Part shown: piece by piece, positions 6,397-15,060 of the stretch
Numbering within the stretch: position 1 is the first letter of the stretch
How the letters are laid out: each line of letters starts with the position of its first letter
NCBI GenBank assembly: GCA_964471325.1
Contig: CAYYFL010000022.1
Span: forward strand, 1 to 18,170
DNA length: 18,170 bases
DNA from: Velamenicoccus sp964471325
GTDB taxonomy: Bacteria; Omnitrophota; Gorgyraeia; Velamenicoccales; Velamenicoccaceae
Reading direction: 5' to 3'
Translations under genes and position numbers: made by a program
Notes under the pieces: generated by a model
Database searches by the model: none
What the model was told of the DNA's origin: nothing
Seen by the model: only the letters and a program-made list of their open reading frames with translations

Positions 6397-7065
6397 TCAA
6401 TCCTCTCTGTCGGCCTCGAAATCAAGGTGCCTGCGTAAATCGCGGTAGGACGAAAAGATAAAATCCGCGCCCTTGAGATAGGGGCGGCCAAGAGAAGTCT
6501 CGAGCGCAATGCACGCCAGGCGCGCTTTCTTTGCGGAACGGATGCCGAACGGCGCATTCTCGATGACGATCGCATCTTCAGGCCCGATGCGCATCTTCTT
6601 AAGGGCCCGCAGATAAGGCTCGGGGTGCGGCTTGCCGTGTTTGACCTCATCCCCCGTCACGGAAACAACGAACCTTTCCAAAAAATTTTTTGAAAGGATC
6701 TCCTCGACCTCGTGCCGCGCCGTCCCTGTCACGAGGGCGGCGGCGACACCCCGATGGCGCAGATGACGCAGGAAACTTTTCACTCCGCGGATAAAACGTT
6801 TGTGGACGATTTTCTTGAAGAATTTTTCTTTCTCGACGAGGATGCGGCGGGCCCTGGCCTCGTCGAAAGGGACGCCGTGCTCTCCAAAGATCTCCCTGAT
6901 CGTCCTGTATCCGGGCTGCCCCTCCCTGCGGTATATCTCGTCCTTTGTCACCCTGAATCCTTCTGTCGCATAGATCCGGCGCCAGGCGCGGAAGTGATAA
7001 GGCATGGTGTCCGTAATAACGCCGTCCATATCAAAGATGACTGCTTTAACCTTAATCGTTTTCAT
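6397..7065 (-). CDS. HAD-superfamily phosphatase, beta-phosphoglucomutase/phosphoglycolate phosphatase-like
   Basis: A 222-residue HAD hydrolase with an N-terminal cap (subfamily I). Motif I is FDMDGVITD at 11-19, with nucleophile D12 and acid/base D14. The cap helix begins at MPYHFRAW. Motif II is ALVTGTA. Motif III has the lysine in HGKPHPEPY. Motif IV is the acidic IENAPFGIRSAKKA. This pattern fits beta-phosphoglucomutases and small sugar-phosphate phosphatases; the substrate cannot be read from the sequence. The ATG at 7065 places MKTIKVKAVIFDMDG at the usual start. An upstream in-frame ATG at 7179 would run back into the nicotinamidase gene and add an uncharacteristic basic tail, so I reject it. 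The gap to the upstream gene is 46 nt. Confidence 0.88.
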   Translation of the reverse strand: MKTIKVKAVIFDMDGVITDTMPYHFRAWRRIYATEGFRVTKDEIYRREGQPGYRTIREIFGEHGVPFDEARARRILVEKEKFFKKIVHKRFIRGVKSFLRHLRHRGVAAALVTGTARHEVEEILSKNFLERFVVSVTGDEVKHGKPHPEPYLRALKKMRIGPEDAIVIENAPFGIRSAKKARLACIALETSLGRPYLKGADFIFSSYRDLRRHLDFEADRED

Positions 7066-7111
7066 GGGGCGATAATCCGATGCACGTTTTTCCGGAGAGG
7101 ATTGCGGACGC

Positions 7112-7750
7112 TTAATGCCTGGGGCGCCTGTTTTTTGCCTGCCTTTGCGGCTTCTTGGGAACCGGTGCGATGTCGGCAAGGGTCATCATTCCAGCGCCGG
7201 CGGCCAGCATCTGACGGACCGCCCCCACTGAATCCTGAGGCTTCAGGTCCACTCCTTTTGTCGCATCCAGAAGGACATAGACCTCATAACCGTATTTCAG
7301 GGCATCCAGCACGGAATATTTAACGCAATAATCCGTTGCCAGGCCGCCGATATAAAGCTCTGTCACGCCGAATATCTGCAAGAGATGATGCAGTTCCTTA
7401 TGGTTATTGTCGTAAGCATGGAAGGCGGAGTAGCTGTCTTCCTCCGGATCCATCCCTTTCGAAAGAATGATCGCCTCCTTCGGCAGTCTCAAGCCGGGAT
7501 GAAAAGCGGCGCCTTTTGTATCATGGACACAGTGCCGGGGCCAGACGCCGCCGTATACCTTGAAGTGCTTTGTTTTTTGCGGATGCCAGTCACGGGTGAT
7601 GAATATGGGCAGCTGACGTTGCGCAAAGCTCCGGACATAGGCGTTGACGGCGGGAATGATCTTATCTCCATCCTTGATCCCCAGGGCCCCGCCTGGACAA
7701 AAGTCGATCTGCGGATCTGCAATCAGAAGCGCTTTTTTAAGTTTTAGCAT
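7112..7750 (-). CDS. Nicotinamidase/cysteine hydrolase (PncA-like isochorismatase fold)
   Basis: A 212-residue cysteine hydrolase. The catalytic triad is visible: D12 in LIADPQIDF, K98 in ILSKGMD, and C142 in GLATDYCV. The metal site of true nicotinamidases is suggested by D54 and H56 in RDWHP, with a further His at H62 or H73 (WPRHC). This makes nicotinamide-to-nicotinate deamidation for NAD salvage the most likely reaction. The ADPQIDFCPGGAL opening is typical of PncA. The C-terminal dozen residues are basic and look like an added tail. The ATG at 7750 overlaps the stop of the upstream adenosyltransferase by 7 nt (ATGCTAA), with a GGAAGAG ribosome site, so expression is coupled. Confidence 0.88.
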   Translation of the reverse strand: MLKLKKALLIADPQIDFCPGGALGIKDGDKIIPAVNAYVRSFAQRQLPIFITRDWHPQKTKHFKVYGGVWPRHCVHDTKGAAFHPGLRLPKEAIILSKGMDPEEDSYSAFHAYDNNHKELHHLLQIFGVTELYIGGLATDYCVKYSVLDALKYGYEVYVLLDATKGVDLKPQDSVGAVRQMLAAGAGMMTLADIAPVPKKPQRQAKNRRPRH

Positions 7751-8262
7751 TCTTCGCTCTTCCTTGCCAAAAGATACAGGAGATCCGAAAGCCTGTTGAG
7801 ATAAATCAGGGCATCCTTGTTCTTGAGCTGCTTTTTTTTCAAAAGACTGACGGCCCGGCGTTCCGCGCGGCGCGCGATCGTGCGCGCCACATCCAGGCAA
7901 CTGGAGACAAGACAGGAGCCCGGAATGGAAAAACAGAAATTTTTATTTTTGGAGCGCGACTCCAAGACCGCGATCTGGTGTTCAAGCCGTCCGGCATCTT
8001 TCTTTTGCACGCGTTTTTTGAGCTTGACAAGGAAATCAGGGGCTGTCGCCGCCTCTGCGGCTATCGTCACGAGGTCTTTCTGCACGCCTTCGATCCAGGC
8101 ACGGCCCTGCCGATCCTTTAACAAGCTTTTGGCGATGCCCAGAAACGAAGAGAGCTCATCGAGGGCCCCGCAGAACTCAACACGCGGGTGGTCTTTGGAA
8201 ACCATGCCTCCAAAATACAGGGACGTTTTTCCCTTGTCGCCTTTTTTTGTGACGATCCCCAT
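7744..8262 (-). CDS. Cob(I)alamin adenosyltransferase, PduO/MMAB type
   Basis: A 172-residue ATP:corrinoid adenosyltransferase that makes adenosylcobalamin for B12-dependent enzymes. It opens with MGIVTKKGDKGKTSLYFGG, the N-terminal ATP-binding signature of the PduO type. RVEFCGALDELSSFLG follows, then the C-terminal RTIARRAERR and YLNRLSDLLYLLAR, which hold the conserved arginine, glutamate and asparagine region. I chose the ATG at 8262 over in-frame ATGs at 8271 and 8286. It gives the canonical MxIxTKxGDKG start and has TAAGGA 8 nt ahead, whereas the ATG at 8271 overlaps that ribosome site. It is the first gene of a run with the nicotinamidase and HAD genes and has its own promoter. Confidence 0.92.
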   Translation of the reverse strand: MGIVTKKGDKGKTSLYFGGMVSKDHPRVEFCGALDELSSFLGIAKSLLKDRQGRAWIEGVQKDLVTIAAEAATAPDFLVKLKKRVQKKDAGRLEHQIAVLESRSKNKNFCFSIPGSCLVSSCLDVARTIARRAERRAVSLLKKKQLKNKDALIYLNRLSDLLYLLARKSEEC

Positions 8263-8300
8263 ATGTATCATCCTTACATCTTGCAAATAAATAAGTTAAG

Positions 8301-8312
8301 CTCCATATGGAG
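8301..8312. promoter_or_regulatory. 12-bp perfect palindrome at the ATR transcription start (operator candidate)
   Basis: CTCCATATGGAG is a perfect palindrome. It begins 4 nt past the predicted -10 box of the adenosyltransferase promoter, so it covers the likely start point of transcription, where a repressor would block initiation. A single-site match cannot prove this, but the placement is telling. Confidence 0.45.
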
Positions 8313-8316
8313 TGAT

Positions 8317-8344
8317 ATTATACACGAAACCCGCCCCCTTGAAA
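8317..8344 (-). promoter_or_regulatory. Sigma-70-type promoter for the ATR-nicotinamidase-HAD run
   Basis: On the minus strand the -10 box is a perfect TATAAT (8322-8317). A weaker -35, TTTCAA (8344-8339), lies 16 nt upstream. The start point would fall near 8310, about 50 nt before the ATG at 8262. The -10 call is strong and the -35 is weak. Confidence 0.6.
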
Positions 8345-8367
8345 ACGCTTTCTTTTTATGTTAAATT
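8339..8367 (+). promoter_or_regulatory. Divergent promoter for the PilZ gene
   Basis: On the plus strand TTGAAA (8339-8344) is followed after 17 nt by an extended -10, TG-T-TAAATT (8359-8367). It reads toward the PilZ gene. Its -35 occupies the same six bases as the -35 of the minus-strand promoter, so the two promoters are back to back and would compete. Confidence 0.5.
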
Positions 8368-8419
8368 TTGGGTAGCCACGGGCCTCTGACACATGCAGGG
8401 CGCAAAAAAGGAGGTTATC

Positions 8420-8809
8420 GTGGCTGATTTATTTAACAGAGTCGCAGACATGGAAAACGCCTGGCAGGAACGGCGCAGATTCCGCCGGCTGAAGGTCAGC
8501 TGTCCTGTCGAATACCGTTTCTTTAACGGCAGCCGCTACAGCCAAAGCATCACCTGCGATATCAGCGAAGGAGGCGTCAGTTTCCTTGTGGACGGCCCTG
8601 TCAATATCGGCAGCCACATCTACTTCCACGCAAGACTCAAGAACAAACCTCAGGAACTCTACGGGATTGCGCGGATCCAGTGGTCGGCCCGGGAACCTTA
8701 TTCGGAAAAATACAAGGTAGGATTGGAATTCGTAGAGACGGGGAGTATTCTGAGGCCTGACATCTCCTCGTTTATTCAGGAAAACAGGCTCCCCTGCTAC
8801 AGCTCATAG
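8420..8809 (+). CDS. PilZ-domain protein, predicted c-di-GMP receptor
   Basis: The only plus-strand gene in the window; 129 residues from the chosen GTG. A PilZ domain fills almost the whole protein. The RxxxR c-di-GMP motif is RRRFRR at 18-23, the second binding motif is DISEGG at 47-52, and the barrel continues through IYFHARL, GIARIQWSA and YKVGLEFVE. Both binding motifs are intact, so ligand binding is expected. The GTG at 8420 is preceded at 5 nt by a perfect AAGGAGG (8408-8414). The longer reading from ATG at 8393 would place that ribosome site inside the gene, so I reject it. It stands alone, with a promoter at 8339. It may act on pili or motility. Confidence 0.88.
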   Translation: MADLFNRVADMENAWQERRRFRRLKVSCPVEYRFFNGSRYSQSITCDISEGGVSFLVDGPVNIGSHIYFHARLKNKPQELYGIARIQWSAREPYSEKYKVGLEFVETGSILRPDISSFIQENRLPCYSS

Positions 8810-8838
8810 CGGTTCACAGGTAAACGCGTGCATGAGTT

Positions 8839-8857
8839 AAAAACCTTCGGCGTTTTT
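8839..8857 (+). terminator. Probable terminator hairpin after the PilZ gene
   Basis: AAAAAC (8839-8844) and GTTTTT (8852-8857) form a 6-bp stem around a CTTCGGC loop, ending in a T-run. The symmetry means it could also stop minus-strand transcripts from gltD. The stem is A/T-rich and therefore weak. Confidence 0.45.
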
Positions 8858-8874
8858 CGATTTCCTTTTATTGA

Positions 8875-8920
8875 CCCGCCAACCCGCATACCCCGTTAGA
8901 AAAGTTCTCTGGCGGGGTTT
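8875..8920. repeat. Degenerate palindromic repeat of the CCCGTTAGAAAT family in the convergent gap
   Basis: Nested inverted repeats lie between the convergent PilZ and gltD genes: CCCGCCA (8875-8881) with TGGCGGG (8910-8916), and ACCCCG (8890-8895) with CGGGGT (8913-8918). The core CCCCGTTAGAAA resembles the GTTAGAAAT palindromes at 15935-15950 and 17647-17662. It could also help terminate gltD transcripts. Confidence 0.45.
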
Positions 8921-8943
8921 AGTCGTCAACACGTCAGCCGTTG

Positions 8944-10392
8944 TCAAGCAAGATCTGTTTCACCCATGAGGAAACGGTCGATTTCCCGGGCCGCAGCCCG
9001 GCCTTCATAAATCGCCCAAACAACAAGCGAAGCGCCGCGGCCGGCATCGCCGGCAGCATATATTCCCGGAAGAGATGTCGCGCAATTCTTGCCGACGGAA
9101 ATATTGCCTCTGGGACTGATCTGGAGACCCAGGCCTTTGACCAAGCCCTCGTGCACAGGATGCACGAAGCCCATGGCCAAGACCACAAGATCCGCCTTCA
9201 GCTCGAATTCGGATCCCGGGATCTCTTTAAGCGCCCCGTCGACTTTCGCACACAAAATCTTCCGGATGCGACCGCCCTCCCCGATAAATTTCTTTGTCGT
9301 GACGCTCCAAAACCTCCTGGCGCCCTCTTCGTGAGAGGTAGATGTCTTGAGGATCTTCGGGTAGGTCGGCCACGGCATGTCCGGAGTACGGCACTCCGGC
9401 GGCTGAGGCAAAAGTTCGAGTTGGGTCACCGACAAGGCGCCCTGTCTGTTGGCCGTCCCCACGCAATCCGCGCCCGTATCGCCGCCGCCGATCACGATAA
9501 CATCCCTGCCCTTGGCTGTGATCATCACATCCGCCGGAACCTTGACGCCGGCATTGATTCTGTTCATCTGGGCCAGGTAATCCATGGCTTGATGGATGCC
9601 GGTCAGCTCCCGGCCCTCTATCGTCAAGTCCCTGGCCTGCCGTGACCCTATAGCCAGACATACGGCATCAAAATCTTTCGACAACCGGCTAACTGGCAGA
9701 TCCTTCCCAACACAAACACCGGTTTTGATCTTCAATCCTTCGGCTGTCATCTGCCCGAGCCTGCGGTCGATGACCGATTTTTCCAGTTTAAAATCAGGAA
9801 TGCCGTAACGCAGGATGCCGCCGCATTTTTCATCGGCTTCAAAAAGCGTCACCTCGTGCCCTGCGCGCGTCAACTGCTGGGCGCAGGCCATACCCGCCGG
9901 ACCCGCCCCAACCACAGCGACCCGCTTGCCGGTCTTATGTCTCGGAATAAAAGGCTTGATGGCGCCTGTCTCAAACCCCCATTCGACGAGAGAAATCTCA
10001 TTCTGCCGGATGGCTACGGGGTCGTCGTTGATACCCAGCGTACAGGCATATTCGCACAACGCCGGACAGATGCGCCCCGTGAATTCGGGAAAATTATTTG
10101 CAGAATGTAAAACCTCCAAAGCTTCCTTCCAGCGGCCGCGGAAAATCATATCGTTCCAATCCGGGATGACGTTGCCTATCGGGCAGGCATAATGGCAAAA
10201 GGGGACGCCGCAATCCATGCAACGCGATCCCTGCTCCCGGACCGCTTCGTTGGGCAGCCTCATCTCCACTTCCTTGAAATCGCACAGCCGCTCCGCCACA
10301 GGCCTGTAGCCGGCTGTCCTGCGCTTAACTTTTAAGAATCCTTTTGCATCGCCCATGAAATTTTCCCTCTGCGCACTATCTAAAAATTTCAT
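8944..10392 (-). CDS. gltD: Glutamate synthase (NADPH) small subunit
   Basis: The FAD-containing beta subunit, 482 residues, which takes electrons from NAD(P)H and passes them through 4Fe-4S clusters to GltB, in the cytoplasm. The N-terminal cluster-binding part has cysteines C58, C61, C66, C70 (CMDCGVPFCHYAC) and C109, C113, C117. The FAD-binding GAGPAG is at 162-167 and the NADPH-binding GGGDTG at 302-307. The C-terminal FAD motif is SLPGIYAAGDAGRGASLVV. Two starts are possible. The ATG at 10392 has GGAGGG at 9 nt. The ATG at 10356 gives MGDAKGFLKVKRR, closer to the usual GltD beginning, with AGAGGG at 8 nt. It lies 53 nt after gltB and is presumably in the same transcript. Confidence 0.96.
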   Translation of the reverse strand: MKFLDSAQRENFMGDAKGFLKVKRRTAGYRPVAERLCDFKEVEMRLPNEAVREQGSRCMDCGVPFCHYACPIGNVIPDWNDMIFRGRWKEALEVLHSANNFPEFTGRICPALCEYACTLGINDDPVAIRQNEISLVEWGFETGAIKPFIPRHKTGKRVAVVGAGPAGMACAQQLTRAGHEVTLFEADEKCGGILRYGIPDFKLEKSVIDRRLGQMTAEGLKIKTGVCVGKDLPVSRLSKDFDAVCLAIGSRQARDLTIEGRELTGIHQAMDYLAQMNRINAGVKVPADVMITAKGRDVIVIGGGDTGADCVGTANRQGALSVTQLELLPQPPECRTPDMPWPTYPKILKTSTSHEEGARRFWSVTTKKFIGEGGRIRKILCAKVDGALKEIPGSEFELKADLVVLAMGFVHPVHEGLVKGLGLQISPRGNISVGKNCATSLPGIYAAGDAGRGASLVVWAIYEGRAAAREIDRFLMGETDLA

Positions 10393-10445
10393 CCCGAGCT
10401 TCCCTCCCGTGTTTGCTGAAGCGAGGGATCCTTCCCAACTTCTCT

Positions 10446-13400
10446 TTATCCGTCTGAAACTTCCGTCTCCTCTGCCTTGAGACGCTCTGTTTCGATCTTC
10501 TCCATCACAAGCTTATACTCCAGCGGCATGACCCTGACGAATTTCTTGAGCTCCTGGGCCCAGTTATCGAGGACCTCCAAGGCGACGGCGCTTTCCGTAT
10601 ACTGCACGTGCTTTTCGAGAAGCCCCCGGATCGTCGCGACGTCCTCCTTGCGGACAATAGACTCCAAATCCACCATGCCAAGATTGCAGTGTTTTTTAAA
10701 ATAGCCGTCCTTGTCGTACACATAAGCAATGCCTCCGCTCATGCCGGCGGCAAAATTCCGGCCTGTCCGGCCGATCACGACGACGCGGCCGCCGGTCATG
10801 TATTCGCAGCCGTGGTCGCCGACGCCCTCGACAACGGCGTGCGCGCCGGAATTGCGCACACAGAAACGCTCGCCGGCGACACCGCGAATAAAGACCTCCC
10901 CGCTGGTCGCGCCATAAAGGAGCGTATTGCCGACGATAATATTTTCCTGCGGTTTAAAAACCGCATTGCGCGGCGGCACGACCACGATCCTGGCTCCCGA
11001 CAACCCCTTGCCGAGATAATCGTTGGCATCCCCTTCAAGATACAGGCTCACGCCGGGAGCGCCGAATGCGCCGAAACTTTGTCCCGCCGAACCTTTGAAA
11101 AAAACCTGGATCGTATCGTCCGGCAGGCCTTTTTCGCCGTAACGCCTGGAAACCTCGCCGGACAGCATCGCGCCCACCGTACGGTGGGTATTACGGATCT
11201 GCATCTCGATACGGACATGCTTCCTGTCTTCAAGCGCCGGCCGCGCGAGGTCGATCAGCTTCAGGTCCATCGCCTTATCCAAACCGTAATCCTGCGGCTG
11301 AACGCAACGCACAGCCCTCCCGTCGTCCACCGGCGGCTTAAAAAGGATGTTGGAGAAATCGACACCCATGGATTTCCAGTGCCGGATCGCGTCGTTGGTC
11401 TCAAGCAGATCCACCCGGCCGATCAGGTCGTCCATCTTCCTGAAACCGAGTTCGGCAAGGATCTCGCGCACCTCCTGGGCCAAAAACGTAAAATAGGTCA
11501 CAAGATGCTCCGGCGTCCCGCGGAAACGACAACGCAAGGCAGGGTCCTGCGTGGCCACACCCACCGAACAGGTGTTCATATGACAGTGTCTCAGCATGAC
11601 GCAACCGAGCACGATCAACGCGCATGTCGCAAAGCCGAATTCTTCGGCGCCCAGCATCGCGGCCACCACGACGTCTTTTCCCGTACGCATCTGTCCGTCG
11701 GTCTGCAGACGCACGCGGCCGCGCAGGTTGTTCATAACCAAAACTTGATGCGCTTCCGAGAGGCCTAATTCCCATGGAAGCCCCGCATGCTTGATGGACG
11801 ACAGCGGCGCCGCACCGGTGCCGCCGTCATAGCCGGAAATCAAAATCATCTCCGCGTGCCCCTTGGCCACGCCGGCAGCGATGGTGCCGACGCCGACCTC
11901 GGAGACAAGCTTGACGCTGATACGCGCGCGCGGATTGGCGTTTTTCAAGTCAAAAATCAACTGCGCCAGGTCTTCGATCGAATAAATATCGTGATGCGGA
12001 GGCGGTGAAATAAGCGTTACACCCGGCGTCGAATGGCGGATCCTGGCGACGATCACATCCACCTTGTGGCCGGGCAGCTGGCCCCCTTCGCCGGGCTTGG
12101 CCCCCTGCGCCATTTTGATCTGAAGCTCATCGGCATTCAATAGATAATGGTTCGTCACGCCGAAGCGTCCGGAAGCAACCTGTTTGACCCTGCTGCGCCT
12201 GGAATCCCCGTTCGGCAAGGGAAGATAGCGTTCCGGGTCCTCTCCGCCCTCGCCCGAATTGGACATCGCGCCCAGCCTGTTCATGGCGATCGCCATGGCC
12301 TCGTGCGCCTCCTTGGAGATGGAACCGAACGACATGGCGCCCGTCGCGAAACGCTTGACGATGGCGCTGACCGGCTCGACCTCGTCCAGGGGGATGGCCG
12401 TCCCGGACTTCTTGAATTTCAAAAGACTGCGCAGGGTCGTCAGATGACCCGTCTGGTCGTTGATCATCCCCGTAAATTCCTTGAACCGTTTATAATCCTG
12501 CCCGCGTACGGCCTGTTGGAGCGCAGAAATCGTCTCCGGATTCCAAAGGTGATATTCCCCGTCCTTGCGGTACTGGTACCATCCGCCGACGGGCAGCTCA
12601 AGCGGCCGGACCTCGCGCTCCGGATAAGCCCGCCGATGGACCAAAAGCGCCTCTTTCTGCAGAGTTTCCAAGTCGACACCGCCGATGCGCGACACCGTGC
12701 CGGTGAAAAATTTATCGATGATCGAATGGGACAAACCGAGGGCTTCAAAGATCTGCGCGCCGCAATAACTCTGCAGGGTCGAGATGCCCATCTTGGAAAA
12801 AATCTTTAAAAGCCCCTTATCCATCGCCTTGATGTAATGCGAGATGATATCCTCATCGCCCAGACCGACCAAGGCCGTCTCTCCCTGACGCTTGCAGTCC
12901 AGAAGGACCTCATACGCCAAATACGGATTGACGGCATTGGCGCCGTACCCCAACAGGAGCGCCACATGCATGACCTCCCGCGTATCGGCCGTCTCGACGA
13001 TCAGGCTCGCCTGCATGCGCGTCGTCTGATGCACCAGATGATGATGGACGGCCGCGGCCGCCAACAGCGACGGAATGGCCGCCATCCGCTCGTTAACTCC
13101 CCTGTCGCTCAGGATGATCAGGTTGACGCCGTCTTCGATGCATGCAGAGGCCTCCCGGCAAAGACGCTCCAGCGCCATAGAGAGAGATCCCGAAGAAGCA
13201 TCAAAAAGCATGGATAATGTCTTGGCGCGGAACCCCTCTTTTTTGATATGACGCAGTTTCTCAAGCTCTTCGTTGCGCAGCACAGGCTGTTGATACTTGA
13301 TCAGGCGGCAATGTTGGGGAGTCTCAGCCAACAGATTACGCTGGCGGCCGAGGAAACCCTCCAGGCTCATGACGATCTTTTCCCGGATAGAATCGATAGG

Positions 13401-14993
13401 GGGATTGGTGACCTGGGCAAAAAGCTGCTTGAAATAGGTATAGAGCGGCTGCGGCCGATTGGACAGGACCGCCAGCGGCATATCCGACCCCATGGATCCC
13501 GTCGGCTCCTGGCCGGTCTCCGCCATAGGAGCCAAAAGGACCTTTATGTCTTCTTTTGTATAGCCGAAGGCCAGCTCCTGGCGAAGAAGCTCGTCGGCAG
13601 CCATGGCCTTGTGTCCCGGCGCCCCGGGCAAGTCCGAAAGATGCATGAGGTTCTCATCGACCCATGCGCCGTAAGGACGGGCCGAGCAGACTTTCCGCTT
13701 GATCTCATCGTCATCCAGGATACGGCCCTCGGCCGTATCGACCAAAAACATCTTGCCCGGCTGCAGGCGGCCCTTGGAAACAATCTCGTCCTGGGGAATA
13801 TCCAGGACACCGACCTCCGACGCCATGACGACCAGGCCATCTTTGGTCACCCAGGTGCGCGCCGGACGCAGGCCGTTTCTGTCCAAGATTGCGCCGATGG
13901 CCGTCCCGTCGGTGAAAGCGACGGACGCCGGTCCATCCCAGGGTTCCATCAATGCCGCATGATACTCGTAAAACTTCTTCTTGTCGTCTTCCAGGAACTT
14001 GTTGTTTTCCCAGGCCTCCGGAATCAGCATCATCATGACGTGCTCGAGGGGACGCCCGCTCAACAGCAAGAATTCAACGACATTATCCAAGGCCGCGGAA
14101 TCCGAACCGCCGGGAACGATGACGGGAAAAATCTTCTTCATGTCCTCGCCGAACAACTCCGACGCCAGCGACGCCCGCCGCGCCGTCATCCAGTTGATGT
14201 TGCCGCGCAGGGTATTGATCTCGCCGTTATGGGCCAGATACCTGAACGGCTGGCTCAAATCCCACGTCGGGAACGTGTTCGTCGAATAGCGGGAATGGAC
14301 AAGCGCAAGAGCCGAAACAAACCTGCTGTCATTCAGATCTGGATAAAAATCCCCGATCTGCCCGGACATGAGCAGCCCCTTGTAGACGATGGTGCGGGAC
14401 GAAAAACTCAGGAAATAAAACGACTTCTTGTCGGGAAGGTCCGAATCCGCAACCGCCTTTTCCATGAGGCGGCGCGCGACATACAGTCTTCTCTCGAAGG
14501 CAAAATGATCTAAAATCCCTTCAGGGCGCCCGACGAATACTTGTTTCACCAACGGCTCGACCTCTCTGGCGGACCCGCCGATATGCGCGTCGTTGACAGG
14601 CACATCCCGCCACGCCAAGATCGGCAAGCCGCATTCTCTGGCGATCCTTTCAAAAACAGACAGGCAAAAAAGGCGGGATTCTTCTCTGCGCGGAATAAAC
14701 AGCATGGCCGCGGCATAAGAACCGCTTGCCGGCAATGTTACCTTGTGCTCTCCCAGCACCGCCTCGAAAAATGCATGAGGCATCTGGATGAGGATGCCGG
14801 CGCCGTCCCCTGTTTTCGGATCAGCCCCCTGGGCGCCGCGATGGCTGAGGTGGTCAAGGACCGTCAACCCCTGCAGGACGATATCGTGGGATTTCTTGCC
14901 CTTGACATGGACGACAAAACCTACCCCGCAGCTATCGTGCTCGAAAGCCGGATCATAAAGACCCTGTTTGTCAGGATATCCTGGTTTTTTCAT
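10446..14993 (-). CDS. gltB: Glutamate synthase (NADPH) large subunit
   Basis: The alpha subunit of GOGAT, 1515 residues and full length. It converts glutamine plus 2-oxoglutarate into two glutamates. The glutaminase N-nucleophile is C22 in HDSCGVGF, so a propeptide of about 21 residues should be removed. The glutamine amidotransferase domain fills about the first 430 residues. The FMN/2-oxoglutarate synthase domain follows, with the 3Fe-4S cysteines C1131, C1137 and C1142 in CVMLRHCHMNTC. The C-terminal GXGXG beta-helix domain lies at roughly 1260-1480 (GISGARIVV-type repeats). No frameshift. The ATG at 14993 has AAGGA close upstream. The gene sits behind a long leader containing a strong intrinsic terminator, and the 3' end feeds into gltD. 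Confidence 0.97.
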   Translation of the reverse strand: MKKPGYPDKQGLYDPAFEHDSCGVGFVVHVKGKKSHDIVLQGLTVLDHLSHRGAQGADPKTGDGAGILIQMPHAFFEAVLGEHKVTLPASGSYAAAMLFIPRREESRLFCLSVFERIARECGLPILAWRDVPVNDAHIGGSAREVEPLVKQVFVGRPEGILDHFAFERRLYVARRLMEKAVADSDLPDKKSFYFLSFSSRTIVYKGLLMSGQIGDFYPDLNDSRFVSALALVHSRYSTNTFPTWDLSQPFRYLAHNGEINTLRGNINWMTARRASLASELFGEDMKKIFPVIVPGGSDSAALDNVVEFLLLSGRPLEHVMMMLIPEAWENNKFLEDDKKKFYEYHAALMEPWDGPASVAFTDGTAIGAILDRNGLRPARTWVTKDGLVVMASEVGVLDIPQDEIVSKGRLQPGKMFLVDTAEGRILDDDEIKRKVCSARPYGAWVDENLMHLSDLPGAPGHKAMAADELLRQELAFGYTKEDIKVLLAPMAETGQEPTGSMGSDMPLAVLSNRPQPLYTYFKQLFAQVTNPPIDSIREKIVMSLEGFLGRQRNLLAETPQHCRLIKYQQPVLRNEELEKLRHIKKEGFRAKTLSMLFDASSGSLSMALERLCREASACIEDGVNLIILSDRGVNERMAAIPSLLAAAAVHHHLVHQTTRMQASLIVETADTREVMHVALLLGYGANAVNPYLAYEVLLDCKRQGETALVGLGDEDIISHYIKAMDKGLLKIFSKMGISTLQSYCGAQIFEALGLSHSIIDKFFTGTVSRIGGVDLETLQKEALLVHRRAYPEREVRPLELPVGGWYQYRKDGEYHLWNPETISALQQAVRGQDYKRFKEFTGMINDQTGHLTTLRSLLKFKKSGTAIPLDEVEPVSAIVKRFATGAMSFGSISKEAHEAMAIAMNRLGAMSNSGEGGEDPERYLPLPNGDSRRSRVKQVASGRFGVTNHYLLNADELQIKMAQGAKPGEGGQLPGHKVDVIVARIRHSTPGVTLISPPPHHDIYSIEDLAQLIFDLKNANPRARISVKLVSEVGVGTIAAGVAKGHAEMILISGYDGGTGAAPLSSIKHAGLPWELGLSEAHQVLVMNNLRGRVRLQTDGQMRTGKDVVVAAMLGAEEFGFATCALIVLGCVMLRHCHMNTCSVGVATQDPALRCRFRGTPEHLVTYFTFLAQEVREILAELGFRKMDDLIGRVDLLETNDAIRHWKSMGVDFSNILFKPPVDDGRAVRCVQPQDYGLDKAMDLKLIDLARPALEDRKHVRIEMQIRNTHRTVGAMLSGEVSRRYGEKGLPDDTIQVFFKGSAGQSFGAFGAPGVSLYLEGDANDYLGKGLSGARIVVVPPRNAVFKPQENIIVGNTLLYGATSGEVFIRGVAGERFCVRNSGAHAVVEGVGDHGCEYMTGGRVVVIGRTGRNFAAGMSGGIAYVYDKDGYFKKHCNLGMVDLESIVRKEDVATIRGLLEKHVQYTESAVALEVLDNWAQELKKFVRVMPLEYKLVMEKIETERLKAEETEVSDG

Positions 14994-15011
14994 TTGTCCT
15001 TGTACCCCAAC

Positions 15012-15029
15012 AAGTTATATTTCTAACTT
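15012..15029. repeat. AAGTTA/TAACTT palindrome just upstream of gltB
   Basis: AAGTTA at 15012-15017 and TAACTT at 15024-15029, spaced 6 nt, form a two-fold symmetric site 19-36 nt ahead of the gltB ATG. It lies in the 5' untranslated region, so it could be a small mRNA hairpin near the ribosome site or a repressor site. It shares ATTTCTAAC with the repeat at 17647-17662. Confidence 0.4.
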
Positions 15030-15060
15030 ACCAATCTCCATCAGTCTGCAGGGCTTATAT

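Noticed and set aside
6198..6650. Minus-strand 150-codon frame overlapping the HAD gene
   Set aside because: Most of it lies in an alternative frame of the HAD gene, and the rest covers the palindromic gap; no ribosome site or family features.
10608..11768. Plus-strand open frame of 386 codons opposite gltB
   Set aside because: Antisense shadow of the synthase C-terminal domain, without a domain or ribosome site.
13248..14513. Plus-strand open frame of 421 codons opposite gltB
   Set aside because: It is antisense to the well-conserved gltB frame, has the His/Arg/Gln-rich composition of a shadow frame, no ribosome site and no recognisable domain.
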